The notes: generated from the letters alone by a model not told the origin. DNA of 64,000 nucleotides from Siphonodentalium dalli (GCA_032622095.1 CP136067.1:132125990-132189989), one strand, 5' to 3'. Numbered from the stretch's first letter, positions 44,929-56,127 are shown. Made by a program: numbers and translations.

Positions 44929-45419
44929 TAAGGCCTAACAAAAAAATACGTTTGTTTCCGCTAACGAGCTGAAAAAAATTAGGGTAGGTTGGTAGGCTTA
45001 ACTTTTTTTTTTTGGTTAACTTTTTTTTTCTTCAGTATCTTTAAAAATAACTGTATAATACTTGTCAATAACCCAAACTATGCACTTCTAAGCCCCAATC
45101 ATGTTAACCCAGATGACAGAGAAACTATAAACTCCTATTCAATCTAACATATGCTTTAATATTTACTAGTCTACATACTAATATAGTCTTTGATAATCCT
45201 AATATTTCCCATATGGTCTGGCGACAACTGGAGTCAGTCCAGCACCACTGCACTGTTCACATATTGGAGTGACCGTCTTGTACCGATCTCTTAATGATGG
45301 CTTCAGAACACCACCTTCTCCTCCACATTCAGTGAAGGATCTAGGTATTTTTTGAGGACACTGATATGCCAAAGGCATAACCTGAATGCCTGAGCGGAGG
45401 AAGGTTTGGGAGTGGTGAC

Positions 45420-45442
45420 CCCCCCCCCCCCCCCCCCCCCCT
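45420..45442 (+). repeat. Poly-C tract, about 22 bases
   Basis: An uninterrupted C run, prone to length error in assembly. Shorter C runs occur near 33128, 39171 and 49952. Confidence 0.9.
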
Positions 45443-45599
45443 GCTGATGGTGGGGGTTCTCACCCTGGAAATTTTTTGAAAATCCATTGCATTTAGAGCT
45501 AATCTAGGGCAGAGTCAGTATTTTGAATTTTACTGAGAGGTCAATTTGATCAAGTTTCTCAAACATAACTTTGGAAATTTGTTATACCCCTTTAAAAAA

Positions 45600-46340
45600 A
45601 AGGGGGGTATACTGTTTTTCACCCGTCCGTCCATCCATACGTCTGTCCGATGTCTGTTCATGTCATAACTTGAACAGTAGTACTCGGATCTCTATGAAAT
45701 TAGGTATGGATGTTCACTACTATGATGACATTAAATAGAGGGTTCCATCGTTTTGTTCGGATTTTCTATTCTAGAGTGTTTCATCTTTGTTTATCTGGAA
45801 ATGTTGGCATTTTGGTCTGTCTGGGGTCTGTTCATGTCGTAACTTCAACAGTTGTGCTGTGATCTCAATGAAAATTGGTATGGATGTTCACTACTATGAG
45901 GACATTAAAAAGAGGGTTCCATCGTTTTGTTCGAATTTTCCATTCTAGACTTATACATCTTTGTTTATCTGGAAATATTGGCTTTTTGGTCCGTCTGGTG
46001 TCTGTTCATGTCGTAACTTCAACAGTTGTGCTGGGATCTCAATGAAATTTGGTACGGATGTTCACTACTATGAGGACATTCAATAGAGGGTTCCATTGTT
46101 CTGTTCCGCTTTTCCATTCTAGAGTTATTCATCTTTGTTTTTCTGGAAATGTTGGCTGTTTGGTCCATCCGACGTCTGTTCTGAGGTCATAACTTGAACA
46201 GTAATGCTCAGATCTCAATGAAATTTTGTATGGATGTTCACCACTATGAGGACATTTAATGGCACATTCAACTGTTTTGTTTTTGTTTTTTGTTTTATAG
46301 TTATTCATCTTTGTTTACATGAAAATGCAGATTTTTTAGG
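45600..46340 (+). repeat. 174-bp tandem repeat with GTCCGTCC lead, four units
   Basis: TGTTCATGTCGTAACTTCAA at 45655, 45829 and 46003, and a variant near 46180, set a 174-bp period. Each unit has CAATGAAATTTGGTATGGAT, TTCACTACTATGAGGACATT and CATCTTTGTTTATCTGGAAA. It begins GTCCGTCCATCCATACGTC. Related single or double units appear at 58378-58873. Confidence 0.8.
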
Positions 46341-46962
46341 TCCATATATTGTCAGATATCTTTTGGTGCAATGGACTATGATTATCCTGCTTGAAATGAG
46401 ACTTACCATTATCACTCTAATTCATATAATAGGCTATTTTGTAAAATTCAAGTGAGTCACATACATAATATACTACATGTAGTACAGAAACAATGTCTAT
46501 TAAGTTAGTAATTACTATTTATAGTACTAATCTCTATGTTAATTTTTCATTTGGTATTATGATATCCCACCTGATAACCAGGTTGATTTGATCAAATTGT
46601 TAATGTTCCTGTACTGTATTTGATTGAAATACTGAAGTCTGAAGGCTGAATGATAACAAACCTGAACTCAAACTATTTGAAGTATTCACAGATGAAAGCT
46701 AGATAAAGCCAAACATACTTTACAGTGCGGTATGATTCCAACTGTTAAACTTAAATCTTTTTGTAAACTTAAATTTCTTATGGCAATATATATAAATATA
46801 GTAATGTTTTGCATCTTGTTATGATATGAATTGGGACCTAAATTTTTTTTTTTTTGGTCCGATTTTTTTTGTTTTTGTAATGGCAATAAAAAGTTTAGGG
46901 TCGGGGGTTTAAAATAGGGTCGGTCGGGTTAGCGGAAACAAACGTTTTTTGTTTAGGCCTAA

Positions 46963-47387
46963 TAATATAATAATAAGTTTTTATATAGCGCTTAACCCAG
47001 CTTAACCAATTAATAAATAATTGTTCTAAGACGGTAATGACAATTATTACCCTGATGAGCCTTAACACTCAGTAACAATCTACTGCTGCCCGGGGACAGG
47101 GGAAGGTACAGCCACAATGTGGCTAGCATACTAACAAGATCTGTCACTGCTCATAACACATGGGTGGTGCAAAACAGTCACAGTATGAGTGTTCTTGATC
47201 AAGGGTCACAACTTGGCGTGAAATTTGAAGAGTGTACAATCCAATGATTGCACGCCAATCAATTCGACCAAGCCACTGCTGTGTGAAACTCACATTAGGC
47301 CACCGACGGGCTGCAAACTCCTCTAGCTGTGTTGACGGCAAAGAAAAGTCTGATGCACTAACCACTTGAGCTCCATATGGGATGTTT
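46963..47387 (-). mobile_element. tRNA-derived SINE, reverse orientation
   Basis: Read on the minus strand it opens GGAGCTCAAGTGGTTAGTGC (A-box-like), has GAGTTTGCAGCCCGTCGG in the B-box position, and ends AAGCGCTATATAAAAACTTA then TTATTATATTA. The AGCGCTATATAAAA-TTATTATT tail is typical of a widespread invertebrate SINE class. It differs from the AATC-tailed SINE at 10209. Confidence 0.6.
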
Positions 47388-48521
47388 GGTCAATGGTGGT
47401 TAATAATTAATGGACAACTCATTATGACAAATGTTTCAATCAATAGATGGCCAATGAATTTGTTCATGTACATTGAAGCACTGAACACTAAAGCAAGCCA
47501 GTGTGTTCATAAATCTAATACATCATGATGTCCCGATACTTGAATCTTTACTTTAGCATTGACTGGCTATGCTCATAGAGATTATATTTCATGGTTTTCA
47601 CTTGTTGAAAATCATGGAACTTTTTAATGTTCTGAACAGGAATTTATAACATTGATAAATAACACAGATAATATATTTCTTAGTTAATACCTTTTCCTTA
47701 ATGTAATTTACCAAATGTGGATGTCCCAGCTCTAAATAGCAGGATGCTTAAGATTCACACTGTACTAGTTACAAGGCAGCGGCTTCAATTGTTATCCCGC
47801 ATAAATGGTATTGTAAGTTATTTTCTGGTTATTGAAATGCTTTTCAAATCATGCTACATACATGTATGTAAGACAAATTACAGGTCCATTATTTATTAAA
47901 CAATCTTTTTCCTTCCTCTGGTTTACAATGACCAAAACCAATCCAATGGCACGTCTGTAATAGGTCTTTAAGTTGTTATAATACCCACACAAATCACTAT
48001 CTATATATGTTATGTAATGTTCCCAATCATAGTAATATATGTCTTGCAGCCCTCAAAATTAGGAAAAATATTCCATGACAAATTTAATGCTGTTGCATGT
48101 TAGATGCCACATGTTGCCATGGCATTTCCCATGGCATTGCATTAAGTCAGAGTGTGTAAACACATACTGGTACCATGTAAACATACAATCAGACATACTC
48201 AATCTATATCATAGCCTCGTTGACTTGTAATTTCTTGGAAGTCATGTGAGCTTCTTCATCTTAGAGTAAGTTAACAAAATTTTACTACTGCCATTAACTT
48301 TTATTTGTTCCTACTGAGTCTTGCTAAGAAATGTGTTGACACTGATGTAATACATTTTGAAAGTAATGTATAATAATATTCCCTTCTATCTGTTTCAGAC
48401 TATCATATGCATACCATTTGAATAGTCAATTTGAAGTTTACTGAGACTGGATTTACTGGTAAGTTCAAGAATTTTTAACAAAAAGGGAGACTGTACCTAA
48501 ATCCAGCCGTTTATGGGGCCA
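47388..48521. other. No gene recognised; includes dispersed repeat copy 3
   Basis: About 47610-47702 carries the third copy of the repeat seen at 5545 (TTTTTAATGTTCTGAACAGG ... AATATATTTCTTAGTT). At 48399-48459 a 61-bp exon-like piece lies between TCTGTTTCAG and a GTAAGTT donor, but all three frames contain stops, so any role would be non-coding. Confidence 0.35.
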
Positions 48522-48786
48522 TCTCCTACTATATTCAACTGAAAATGTGCAACGAATGAATGAATTTCAGTCAGCGATGAGTGCAAAATAAACTAATGTA
48601 CTCCATAAACAATGTAAAACAATATGATCATTATAATGAAAATGAGTAAATTGCCTTTTTGCTCATTTTAGTTATAAATATCATATCGTTTTACATCATT
48701 CCTAGAGTACATTAGTGTATTTTACAATCATCGCTGACTCAAATTCATTCTTTTCTTGCATATTTTCAGTTGAATATAGTAGGAGA
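48522..48786. repeat. 265-bp foldback with 125-bp arms
   Basis: TCTCCTACTATATTCAACTG, AAAATGTGCAACGAATGAAT, CAGCGATGAGTGCAAAAT and ACTAATGTACTC pair with GAGTACATTAGTGTATTTT, ATCATCGCTGACTCAAATTC, TTGCATATTTTC and AGTTGAATATAGTAGGAGA. The arms meet at AAAATGAG...CTCATTTT. MITE-like; no target duplication noticed. Confidence 0.75.
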
Positions 48787-49229
48787 CAGGGACCAGCCGA
48801 GAGGGTGACGTGGGTGAAGAAGTCTCCCTATTCTTGCTCACTTCGCCCTAATTTTTCAGCCGGGCGAAGTATAAGTCACCCAGAAATTTCCAAAGTTGAC
48901 CAACGAAAATGGCAAAATATTCACCCTAATTTACTGCCAACATTGAACATTGATTGAACCCAGTTATCCATTGACACTGTTGTAGATAACACCATAGTTA
49001 CTATTAACATCTGTATTAATCTGATTTGGGAGCATATTCACACCTGAGTGTTGATTGCAGACAGCTGTGAATACGGGTTAGTCTCCGAATGCCAGTCAAC
49101 TTTAAGTGTGAAAATTAATTAGTGGGATGTCCTTCTCGATCTGGATTGACGCAGGTCATTATCCCAGCCCAATCTTTCGCCCAAGTGGAAGTTTATGATA
49201 ATGGTCGAATGAACAATTGGACGTTGAGT
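48787..49229. other. No recognised feature
   Basis: A GGCGAAGTATAAGTC patch near 48860 is the only local composition change. Confidence 0.3.
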
Positions 49230-49780
49230 TGAGGTTTTTATTAGCTCACCTGAGACGAAGTCTCCGGTGGAGCTATAGTCATCACTCCTCGTCTGTACGT
49301 CTGTCCGTCCATCAAGAATCATCTTCTTCTACAGTACCCTAAGGCCAAATGGGTTCATATTTGGTGTGGATGTTCCCTGGTTGACTCAGACTCAGATTTG
49401 TTAAAATAAGGTCACTGAGACAAATAGTTGCGAAGCTTGGGCCATAACTCTTTCCCACCATAGTAATTCTTAAAACAACTTCTATTCAAGAACCATCAGG
49501 CCTATTTAGCTTATATTTGGTATGGAAGGTCCTTGGGTGACTGGGGGTCAGATTTGTTCAAATGGGGTCACTGGGTCAAATAGGGGCAGAATCAGGGACA
49601 TAACTCTATTCTCCCTAGTAATTATTAGAACGACTTCTTCTCCAGAATAATTTGGCTGATTTAGCTAATATTTTGTATGGTGGGTCCTTGTGTGACTGGG
49701 GTTCAGATTTGTTCAAATGGGGTCAGTGTGTCAAATAGGGGCCGTGTCAGGAACATAACTTAAAAAAAAATAATTAAAAA
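49230..49780 (+). repeat. GTCCGTCC-linked degenerate repeat
   Basis: TTAGCTCACCTGAGACGAAG, CTCCGGTGGAGCTATAG and CGTCTGTACGTCTGTCCGTC lead into repeating units with GGGCCATAACTCTTTCCC, GATTTGTTCAAATGGGGTCA and CATCAGGCCTATTTAGC. This is a layout common in mollusc genomes. Two to three units, then a T/A-rich breakdown and C-runs to about 49990. Confidence 0.65.
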
Positions 49781-50165
49781 CAAAATATTTAAAAATTTAA
49801 ATCCTTGCTCATATTTAAAAAAAAAATTTAAAAAAAAATGAACAATACAAAAATATTTTTTTCATTTTAACCCCTGATTTTTTGTATTTTTTTAGACACA
49901 AAATACCCCATTCCACCCCTTCCCCTCCACACCCCTGTCCCAACTAACACCCCCCCCCCCCAATCTGTACCGCCCCTGCACCCAGCCACCCACTGCAGTC
50001 ATGAACAAAAATTATTTAGAAAAACTGATACCATTGTAACATCCATAGAGTATGGTATTAGCCCCAGACAGAAAGAGTTAATAACACAGTCATCAATTCA
50101 GATATTATCTAGCTGGCTGACAGGTAGGTGTAAACATTCATGCCCTGTGTGTATCAAAACAAAAT

Positions 50166-50593
50166 GCTGTATGTCTGACATTTGCAGAATGAGGTCCCCA
50201 TAGGGTGAATTTAGTGATGTTACTCTGCACAGTAGGCTAGCATCACCAAATACACTCTCCAGGGACCTCATTCTGCTTAGGCCTCATCTTCAGGGAAGTA
50301 TACAGGGTCTTAAATTGACATTTCTACTTACTTTTTCCATTCTGTTCAGTTTCTATATCCCCTAATTTGCTGAAGATAAAATTGATAATTGAAGTGCCCA
50401 ATGGGTGCACATCACCAATTAACTGGACAACTTCAATCTGTAACTATGTCTCCCATAGCAGTTGAGGCCTAAGCATAATGAGGTCCCCAGATGGTGAATT
50501 TGGTGATGCTAGCCCACCTTGCAGGATTGCAGCACTAAATTCACCCTATAGGGACCTCATTCCTGCAAAAGTCAGACACTATATTCAGGCTTG
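50166..50593. mobile_element. GAATGAGG palindromic MITE
   Basis: CTGTATGTCTGACATTTGC to ACTATATTCAGGCTTG, with both palindromic cores (TAGGGTGAATTTAGTGATG; GTGAATTTGGTGATGCTAGC). The middle matches the copies at 11513 and 13807 (TTGCTGAAGATAAAATTG; CTATGTCTCCCATAGCAG). Confidence 0.75.
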
Positions 50594-50679
50594 GCTGTTC
50601 CACTATTATATTCTTAACCACCACCTATCCAGTTGTACTCATTATACCCTGATTTGCAAAGAAAACTGGGGGGGGGGTA

Positions 50680-51560
50680 TATTGGATTGAATTTGTCTGT
50701 CAGTATGTCCTCCCATCCATCCCTCTGTTGGGATGTCTCCATCCGTCCATCAATTTTGTTCTTCTCCACATACATATTAAAGACCGAATGGGTTTATATA
50801 TTTTGACTCACATTCAGATTTGTTCAAATGAGTTCATCAGGTCATATAGGTGAGAAGCCAGGGCCATAACTCTTTCCCTCCATAGTAATTCTTCAAAAAC
50901 CATCAGGCCTATTTAGCTTTTGGTATGGAGGGTCCTTTGGTGAGTGGGGTTCAGATTTGTACACGTGAGGTCATTTTTAGGAAACTTTGAGGAAAATCAG
51001 TTTTCTTCAACTCTTAAAATCTACCGTTTGAAATTTCTAGATGAATGGATCTCATAGATGGGGATTCACATTTGTTCAAATAGGGGCAGAGATAAGAGAT
51101 TTAACTCTCAAACACCCACTCTACCTGTATGTATGCTGTTTGATACTGGTATAATAATATATAGATTCCTATTGATTTCTAAGCTGCCTGGGTGGGGGCA
51201 ATGAGGCCGTAGATTTGATTTTTCAACCAGTAACAGTCCATATTTTCCTACTTCGGGTTAAACTGTTCGACCGAAATAGCCACAAATTTTAACATGCTTC
51301 CACCACAAGGACCATCAGGTCTATTTTGTTGATATTTAGTATGAAGGGTTCTTTGGTGTCTGGTATTCAAATTTATTCAGATGTGGTCACCAGGTTAAAT
51401 AGGGTGGGACCATGGACATAACTGGTTGTTTCTATAGCCATTCTTAAATTGTCTTCTCAAGAGAGGTTGGACTATTTAACTTACATATAGTATGGAGGAT
51501 CCTTTAGTGACTGATATTCAGATTTGTTAACATCAGGTCAACCTGTTAAGAAATGACGGG
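50680..51560 (+). repeat. GTCCGTCC-linked degenerate repeat, second block
   Basis: It starts GGGGTATATTGGATTGAAT with CCATCCATCCCTCTG and repeats units containing CAGATTTGTTCAAATGAG, GGCCATAACTCTTTCCC and ACCATCAGGCCTATTTAGC, increasingly diverged toward 51560. Related to the block at 49230. Confidence 0.6.
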
Positions 51561-51860
51561 GCTATGGGGAGTTAACACTTTTGTGTTTAAAAAATCATTG
51601 AAATACCAAATTCATTAAAACATCTATCTTTGAACTACCTAACTGATTAATCTGACATACATGTATGGTGTTTTGGGTCCATGGATAAATGGGCTTCAAA
51701 CATGTCTAAATGGTTTTATAAAAAGGTGCTTGTGAGATTGGAAATTTCAAAAAATTGAGAAAGTTTGAGATGTCGGTTGTGAAATTCCAACCCAAGACTT
51801 GGGAGTCTGGAGCCCGGTCGGGAGGGGACTTGTTGAGCTGGAGTAGGGGGGGGGGGGTGA

Positions 51861-51928
51861 TCAGTAGTGTACAGTGGGTAATTCCAAGGTGGATATTCAC
51901 CTTGAAATTACCCACTGTACACTACTGA
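51861..51928. repeat. 68-nt hairpin of pre-miRNA size
   Basis: TCAGTAGTGTACAGTGGGTA-ATTCCAAGGTG pairs with CACCTTGAAATTACCCACTG-TACACTACTGA. That is a stem of about 31 bp with one mismatch around a six-base GATATT loop. It lies between a G-run and a tail of non-repetitive sequence. It could be a microRNA-like precursor or the relic of a tiny palindromic insertion. Confidence 0.6.
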
Positions 51929-52156
51929 AGCCTCTCTAGCCACATATCGTGTTTAGATCTCCTTCTTTTAAAGTGATTATGAAAAGTTCTGACTATTGTG
52001 GTCTCCAGAGTCCCAGTCTCATCAGTCTTTGCAGTCTGGTGAGCGACCCCACAGTCTTTGACTGTCTTGTTCATATCCATTATTTACATAGCTTACTCAT
52101 TTTATATGTGAAATTATATAATTATATCAGATTATATACAATAATATAATTCTAGT

Positions 52157-52598
52157 CTAATGTCCAGACAAACGACCCATTGCATCGAGAAACTCCATTT
52201 TGTCAATTTCTCCTCCTCTTTGAACTCGCTTATATTGGCCGATGCTGTTCTCGATGGCTCTATATTTTCTCTTTCTTGGAGCAACTTTTCCACCACATGC
52301 CAATTGAATATATGTTGTACACAGTCCTAGAATCTGACTTGACAATCTGCTTCATTTTCGACATTATGAGTTCTGCGCTGAGTTTGTCGGGATCTGCTTC
52401 GTGATTATGCGGCTTTCCTACACTTGTCACTATGTCATCCTTGGTGTTGACTGTACCTGGACACCATCTAACGCAACATGTCCAGTGGATACTGTCACTC
52501 TTTCTAGTTTTAATACGATATTTGTGACAATCAAACAGCAGATTCCTCCCTCCTTTTCTGTTCTCGATAAATGAAACATTAACCTGAACATTAGCCAT
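52157..52598 (-). pseudogene. FLYWCH zinc-finger protein fragment, frameshifted
   Basis: From ATG at 52598 the minus strand reads MANVQVNVSFIENRKGGRN, LLFDCHKYRIKTRKSDSIH, WTCCVRWCPGTVNTKD and VGKPHNHEADPDK. This has the FLYWCH pattern (aromatic/Y-R, W-x-C, C, H-x-H) with its metal ligands intact. AELIMSKMKQIVKSDSRT follows, a helix seen in FLYWCH-MULE transposon-derived proteins. After about 52300 the sense passes to another frame (ACGGKVAPRKRKYRAIENSI ... FLDAMGRLSGH), ending at 52157, which suggests a small indel. No transposase core follows. It is either a domesticated gene 5' part or a truncated transposon gene. Confidence 0.65.
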
Positions 52599-52655
52599 TA
52601 TTATGAAAGATTATGAGAATATCACTGAAGTTGAAGTAAATTGCCTTTGCATGCA

Positions 52656-52663
52656 TTTATATA
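52656..52663 (-). promoter_or_regulatory. TATA-like box upstream of the FLYWCH frame
   Basis: TATATAAA on the minus strand, about 58 bp upstream of the ATG at 52598. This is suitable spacing for a TATA promoter with a short 5' UTR. In this AT-rich DNA a chance match is quite possible. Confidence 0.35.
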
Positions 52664-52895
52664 GGTCGATTTGAGTTCAGGTTGTTCAATCAAGGTACAA
52701 ACATGCTTATATCGTTCACTCACGGAACTAACATACACTAACTACGTACCGGTGATAACTAACTTCTAGGTTGGTCTCGTTCGGGAAATGACACTTGAGA
52801 CAATTTTTATTTTCAACCAATTGAGGCGAAATGGTGAAGTTGGGGAGCAACGCATCACCAAAAAATTACATCTTTGTAAACAAGTACAAGTTGAA

Positions 52896-53194
52896 GGGTC
52901 TCGGTGGCTCAGTCGGTTAGGTACAACTCAAGGCCGTCTCGCCCTCCAGCGCTGGCGATAAGGGTTTAAATGTACATGTTTCCATGATCTACTTTGTAAC
53001 TTAAAATCTATATCTGGTGGAGTTTCCAGTTACATGCCAATGGCCAGTGGTTTGCCGCTCATGGTCGATGAGTTTATCAGCCATTGAAATCACTGTCAGA
53101 TTAGCCGTAAGTGTGCAGATTGCCTCCACCACTAACGTTTGCAATGTTGTGATATAGCCTTAGTTGCTGAAAGTGGTATTAAACCCAAATCAAT
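52896..53194 (+). mobile_element. tRNA-derived SINE with AATC tail, second copy
   Basis: Flanked by CAAGTACAAGTTGAA (52881-52895 and 53195-53209). Head GGGTCTCGGTGGCTCAGTCG, B-box region GATAAGGGTTTAAATG, and tail TTAAACCCAAATCAAT match the copy at 10209 at roughly 85% by eye. It has a short insertion (GCCAATGGCCAGTGG) and a decayed B box. Confidence 0.9.
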
Positions 53195-53272
53195 CAAGTA
53201 CAAGTTGAATGTGTCTAGCTTGAATTGACTGAAGCATTTTAATATGTGGTGGGATTACTGTAATGATCCATG

Positions 53273-53830
53273 CACGGGGTAGGAACTGCTCCGCGAGGCT
53301 GATACCTCTTCCGATCTTCGGTCCAGTTCTTATCCGATCTGGTCAATGTCACTGGGGATTTTCCCATGGTAAATAACGCAAGTTTTACACAACAGAGATA
53401 TATATGCAGTTCATTTGTTGTATATACCTTGCCAGCTACCTCAACTATCGAGACATACTAGTTGGAAATTGTTAAGTAAATGTGGAATAGTAGAATTTAT
53501 CCATTTTAAGAAATGTTCCAGTTCACTAGTGATGGGTCCCAGTTCACCATTGATAAGATCCGTTCACTACCCGAACATCTATGCAACAGACTTTTGGTAA
53601 AATAAGTGTGCACATGTGTATGTTTGAACTATAACTTCACACTGGACTCACTTTTTTTTTAATTTAATCGCTAATGGTTATTGCGATACGGTAGTTTGGT
53701 ACACGATGTAAAGCACGTCTGTTTTGGAACAAGTACAAAAAACTTGCAAGTGAACTGGACACGGATCGATAGTGAACTGGACCGAAAATCACAAGAGGAT
53801 CTTTTCTCATGGAGCAGTTCCTACCCTGTG
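53273..53830. mobile_element. CAC-ended TIR element, 558 bp, 5-bp target duplication
   Basis: Direct repeats CCATG (53268-53272, 53831-53835) flank ends CACGGGGTAGGAACTGCTCC and the complement of CACAGGGTAGGAACTGCTCC, 19 of 20 matching. Inside, AGTTCACTAGTGATGG and AGTTCACCATTGAT motifs on the left mirror AAGTGAACTGGACACGG and AGTGAACTGGACCG on the right. A CAC start with a 5-bp duplication fits Transib-type elements, but no transposase is present, so this is tentative. Confidence 0.65.
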
Positions 53831-53835
53831 CCATG

Positions 53836-54999
53836 GCTGCATCTATTGCTTAGTTTATACATTTGTTGCAGTGACAACTTTTGTGAATTATCAGGACGTT
53901 CTGATCTTAATGAAGTGGAATGCAGGTTTTTACGTACAAGTTATGACCACTTACCTCACGGTTACATCTCCATAAAAACAGTCCACATGACAGTTAATCC
54001 TTATATTTATATACATTTAGCGAAAAAGCTACTTTTGTAAATGTATTTAAATTGAAAAGTGTATCGTGACAAAACCAGCCCAAAATATCCCATAGCACCC
54101 TTGGCAAAAGTTAACAGGAACAATTTCTCTTTATATTGAAACCCGATGATTTATTAAGTCAATTCTGCGCGAGTCCAAATGCGCCCAAAACATTACACGT
54201 TCGTCTTTCCAAAACCTATGACGCATCGATGTAATTATGAGGCTGCAGTTATGAGCTGTTGCGCGTTCACTGAGAAATAATTGCAACTAGCCACGTGGGC
54301 GCGACCAATCAGAATGCTGGATTTAGTGATAATCACACTTAGTATGTAAATATATTCAGATAACACTGTCTCATATGATCTATAAATAGACTGCCAAGTA
54401 CTTAATTCATTATAATCTCAGTAAGAGTTATGTAAATTAACATGACTCTGGGATTCCAGGAGTTGAATGTCACAAGGGAATTACAGCTAAACTCATTCGG
54501 CAAACCTCACAAGTCTCCATCCCATATATACTGTCATAGGTCAAGGAGTTCAGCATGATACATGTACAATTCAAATGGCAGATTTCAGTGCAACATGGAG
54601 ATCGATGAAGTTTGATGATAACGAAAGTTCGAAAGCACATTTTAAAGAGTTACTCCCAATTCCACCACTCATCACATTCAATGTATCCCATCCATCAGTA
54701 TTTATGAGGACAATGAGATGCATGCATATTCTGCAGAAGACAAATTAATATGGCTAGGTAATATACAATCCATTGCGTTCAGTTATTAATTGTTTTTTGT
54801 TTTGTTGGTTTGTTACAGTTACCAATTTAAGTGTTTCCTGAACTGTTCTACCTCTTCACTGTTGATATACTCGATCTAACAATTCGATTCAAGATTCGAT
54901 GTGATTTTGAATCTATTGCTTAAAAATTAAAATACCCGATTCGCAGGGCACTAGGTCAATGAAGACAGACTTTCATGGGTCAGAATAGACTACCTAGTT
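53836..54999. other. No gene recognised apart from a small frame at 54575
   Basis: AT-rich sequence. The 119-codon frame ending at 54040 begins within the CAC-ended element and has no family support. Confidence 0.35.
54575..54748 (+). CDS. Small unrecognised frame (57 codons), doubtful
   Basis: Reads MADFSATWRSMKFDDNESS, KAHFKELLPIPPLITFNV and ends ILQKTN. The MADF-x-ATW start recalls the first residues of fatty-acid-binding proteins (MxxFxGTWK), but later positions do not match and no donor lies where that family has its first intron. Probably chance; listed because the amino-acid composition is protein-like. Confidence 0.15.
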   Translation: MADFSATWRSMKFDDNESSKAHFKELLPIPPLITFNVSHPSVFMRTMRCMHILQKTN

Positions 55000-55478
55000 G
55001 AAGCATTTTTGGATCAACTTGACAAAGTCAAGTTTGAGCTATTGCCATGGGTTGGCATCCGTCATCTGTGAGTCCATCCATGATTCATCTACAATTTCCT
55101 GTAGCACAGTCTACAAGTCGCATATCTCATCCAATCCTTTTGGAACTTCATATAGATCTTTGAGGTGGCCTCTAAATGGGAGCCATTGATCTTTTCAGAA
55201 AGTTGTTGAAAAACATGGCCACCAGCAGCCATCTTTGATTTCAAATTTGAATATATCGGCACACCCTGCAGCCCACATTTTTTGGAGGACTGTTTTAAAA
55301 ACTTACAGGCATGTTTAGGATCACCTCTAGATGGGAGCTATATATCTTGAATGATTTTCTGTGAAAAACATGGCCATTGGCAGCCATCTTGGATTTTATT
55401 CTTTGCATGACTAAATCCTTTGGCATACCCTACAGGCCACATCCTTCATCCTTTAAAAATATGTTAAAAAACATGGCC
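55000..55478. repeat. Degenerate AACATGGCCACCAGCAGCCATCTT repeat
   Basis: Three diverged units of about 150 bp, each with AAAAACATGGCCA, CAGCCATCTTGGAT, an ATCGGCACACCCTGCAG-like block and CTCTAGATGGGAGC. The last leads into the duplicated segment at 55479. The window's final bases (TTGGTACACCCTACAGG) look like the start of another unit. Confidence 0.55.
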
Positions 55479-55564
55479 TCCTCCAACAGCCATCTTGGAT
55501 CTTGAATTTTAATCCATCAGCACATCCTGTTGCCCGAATTTATTGGGGTATTGTTTTGAATTTA

Positions 55565-56127
55565 GGCCAAAAAAAAGAAGGTTTTAGTTCTCAGGCCCTG
55601 CCGCATTGAATAAAAAGGGCCGCATTAGGCCTTTTTATTGCAATGCCTGATGTTATGACAAAAAAAACTTACGAAAAAATAAATTTGAAAAGTAGATTTG
55701 AAGTAGATGACTACAATTAAGAAAATGATTAGCTGATCCTCATGCTCTTCTTACAATTAGTCATTGTGAACAACTTACACTAATAGTAACTTTATACAAT
55801 TGAAAGGCACAGGACTAAATTCAGGATCACATATTAGAATGGGGAGGTATCAGTTTTTAGACAACAATAACAGTAGTTAATGTCAGGGGCATTATATAAT
55901 GCTAGGTAATCCCAAGTCATACACTGGTAGTACAATGTCATTTTTATATAAGACTAAATGAGTTTATATGCATAACAGTTCCCTCTACATTTCTGGTTAT
56001 TACTAGACAGAGGAAGGTATCTGTGTCCATGCTCACTATGCGCAAATAAAAAATAAAAATAAAACCCTCCCTCCCTCCCTCATTGATTTGAAAATAAAAT
56101 TGCCCGAGAAAACTTTTTTTTTTGGCC
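55565..56127. mobile_element. PIF/Harbinger-like MITE, 563 bp, confirmed by paralogous empty site
   Basis: TTA at 55562-55564 and 56128-56130. The ends are GGCCAAAAAAAAGAAGG then TTTTAGTTCTCAGGC, and GCCCGAGAAAACTTTTTTTT then TTGGCC. Copy 2 of the host segment reads GAAAATTTACAAACATG at 60917-60933, where this copy is split TTTA|element|TTACAAACATG. Shares its interior with the 388-bp element at 15542. Confidence 0.9.

Larger units (their letters stand above)
44932..46959. mobile_element. PIF/Harbinger-like element, 2.03 kb, TAA target duplication
   Basis: TAA at 44929-44931 and 46960-46962. The ends are GGCCTAACAAAAAAATACG then TTTGTTTCCGCTAAC, and GTTAGCGGAAACAAACG then TTTTTTGTTTAGGCC. 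Long T-runs follow on both sides, with AGGGTAGG/GGGTCGG motifs. The interior contains a 174-bp tandem array (45600-46340) and a poly-C run, and no transposase. Its right end abuts the TAATAATA tail of a SINE. Confidence 0.8.

Noticed and set aside
53681-54040. 119-codon frame
   Set aside because: Begins inside the CAC-ended TIR element and crosses its boundary into unrelated sequence.
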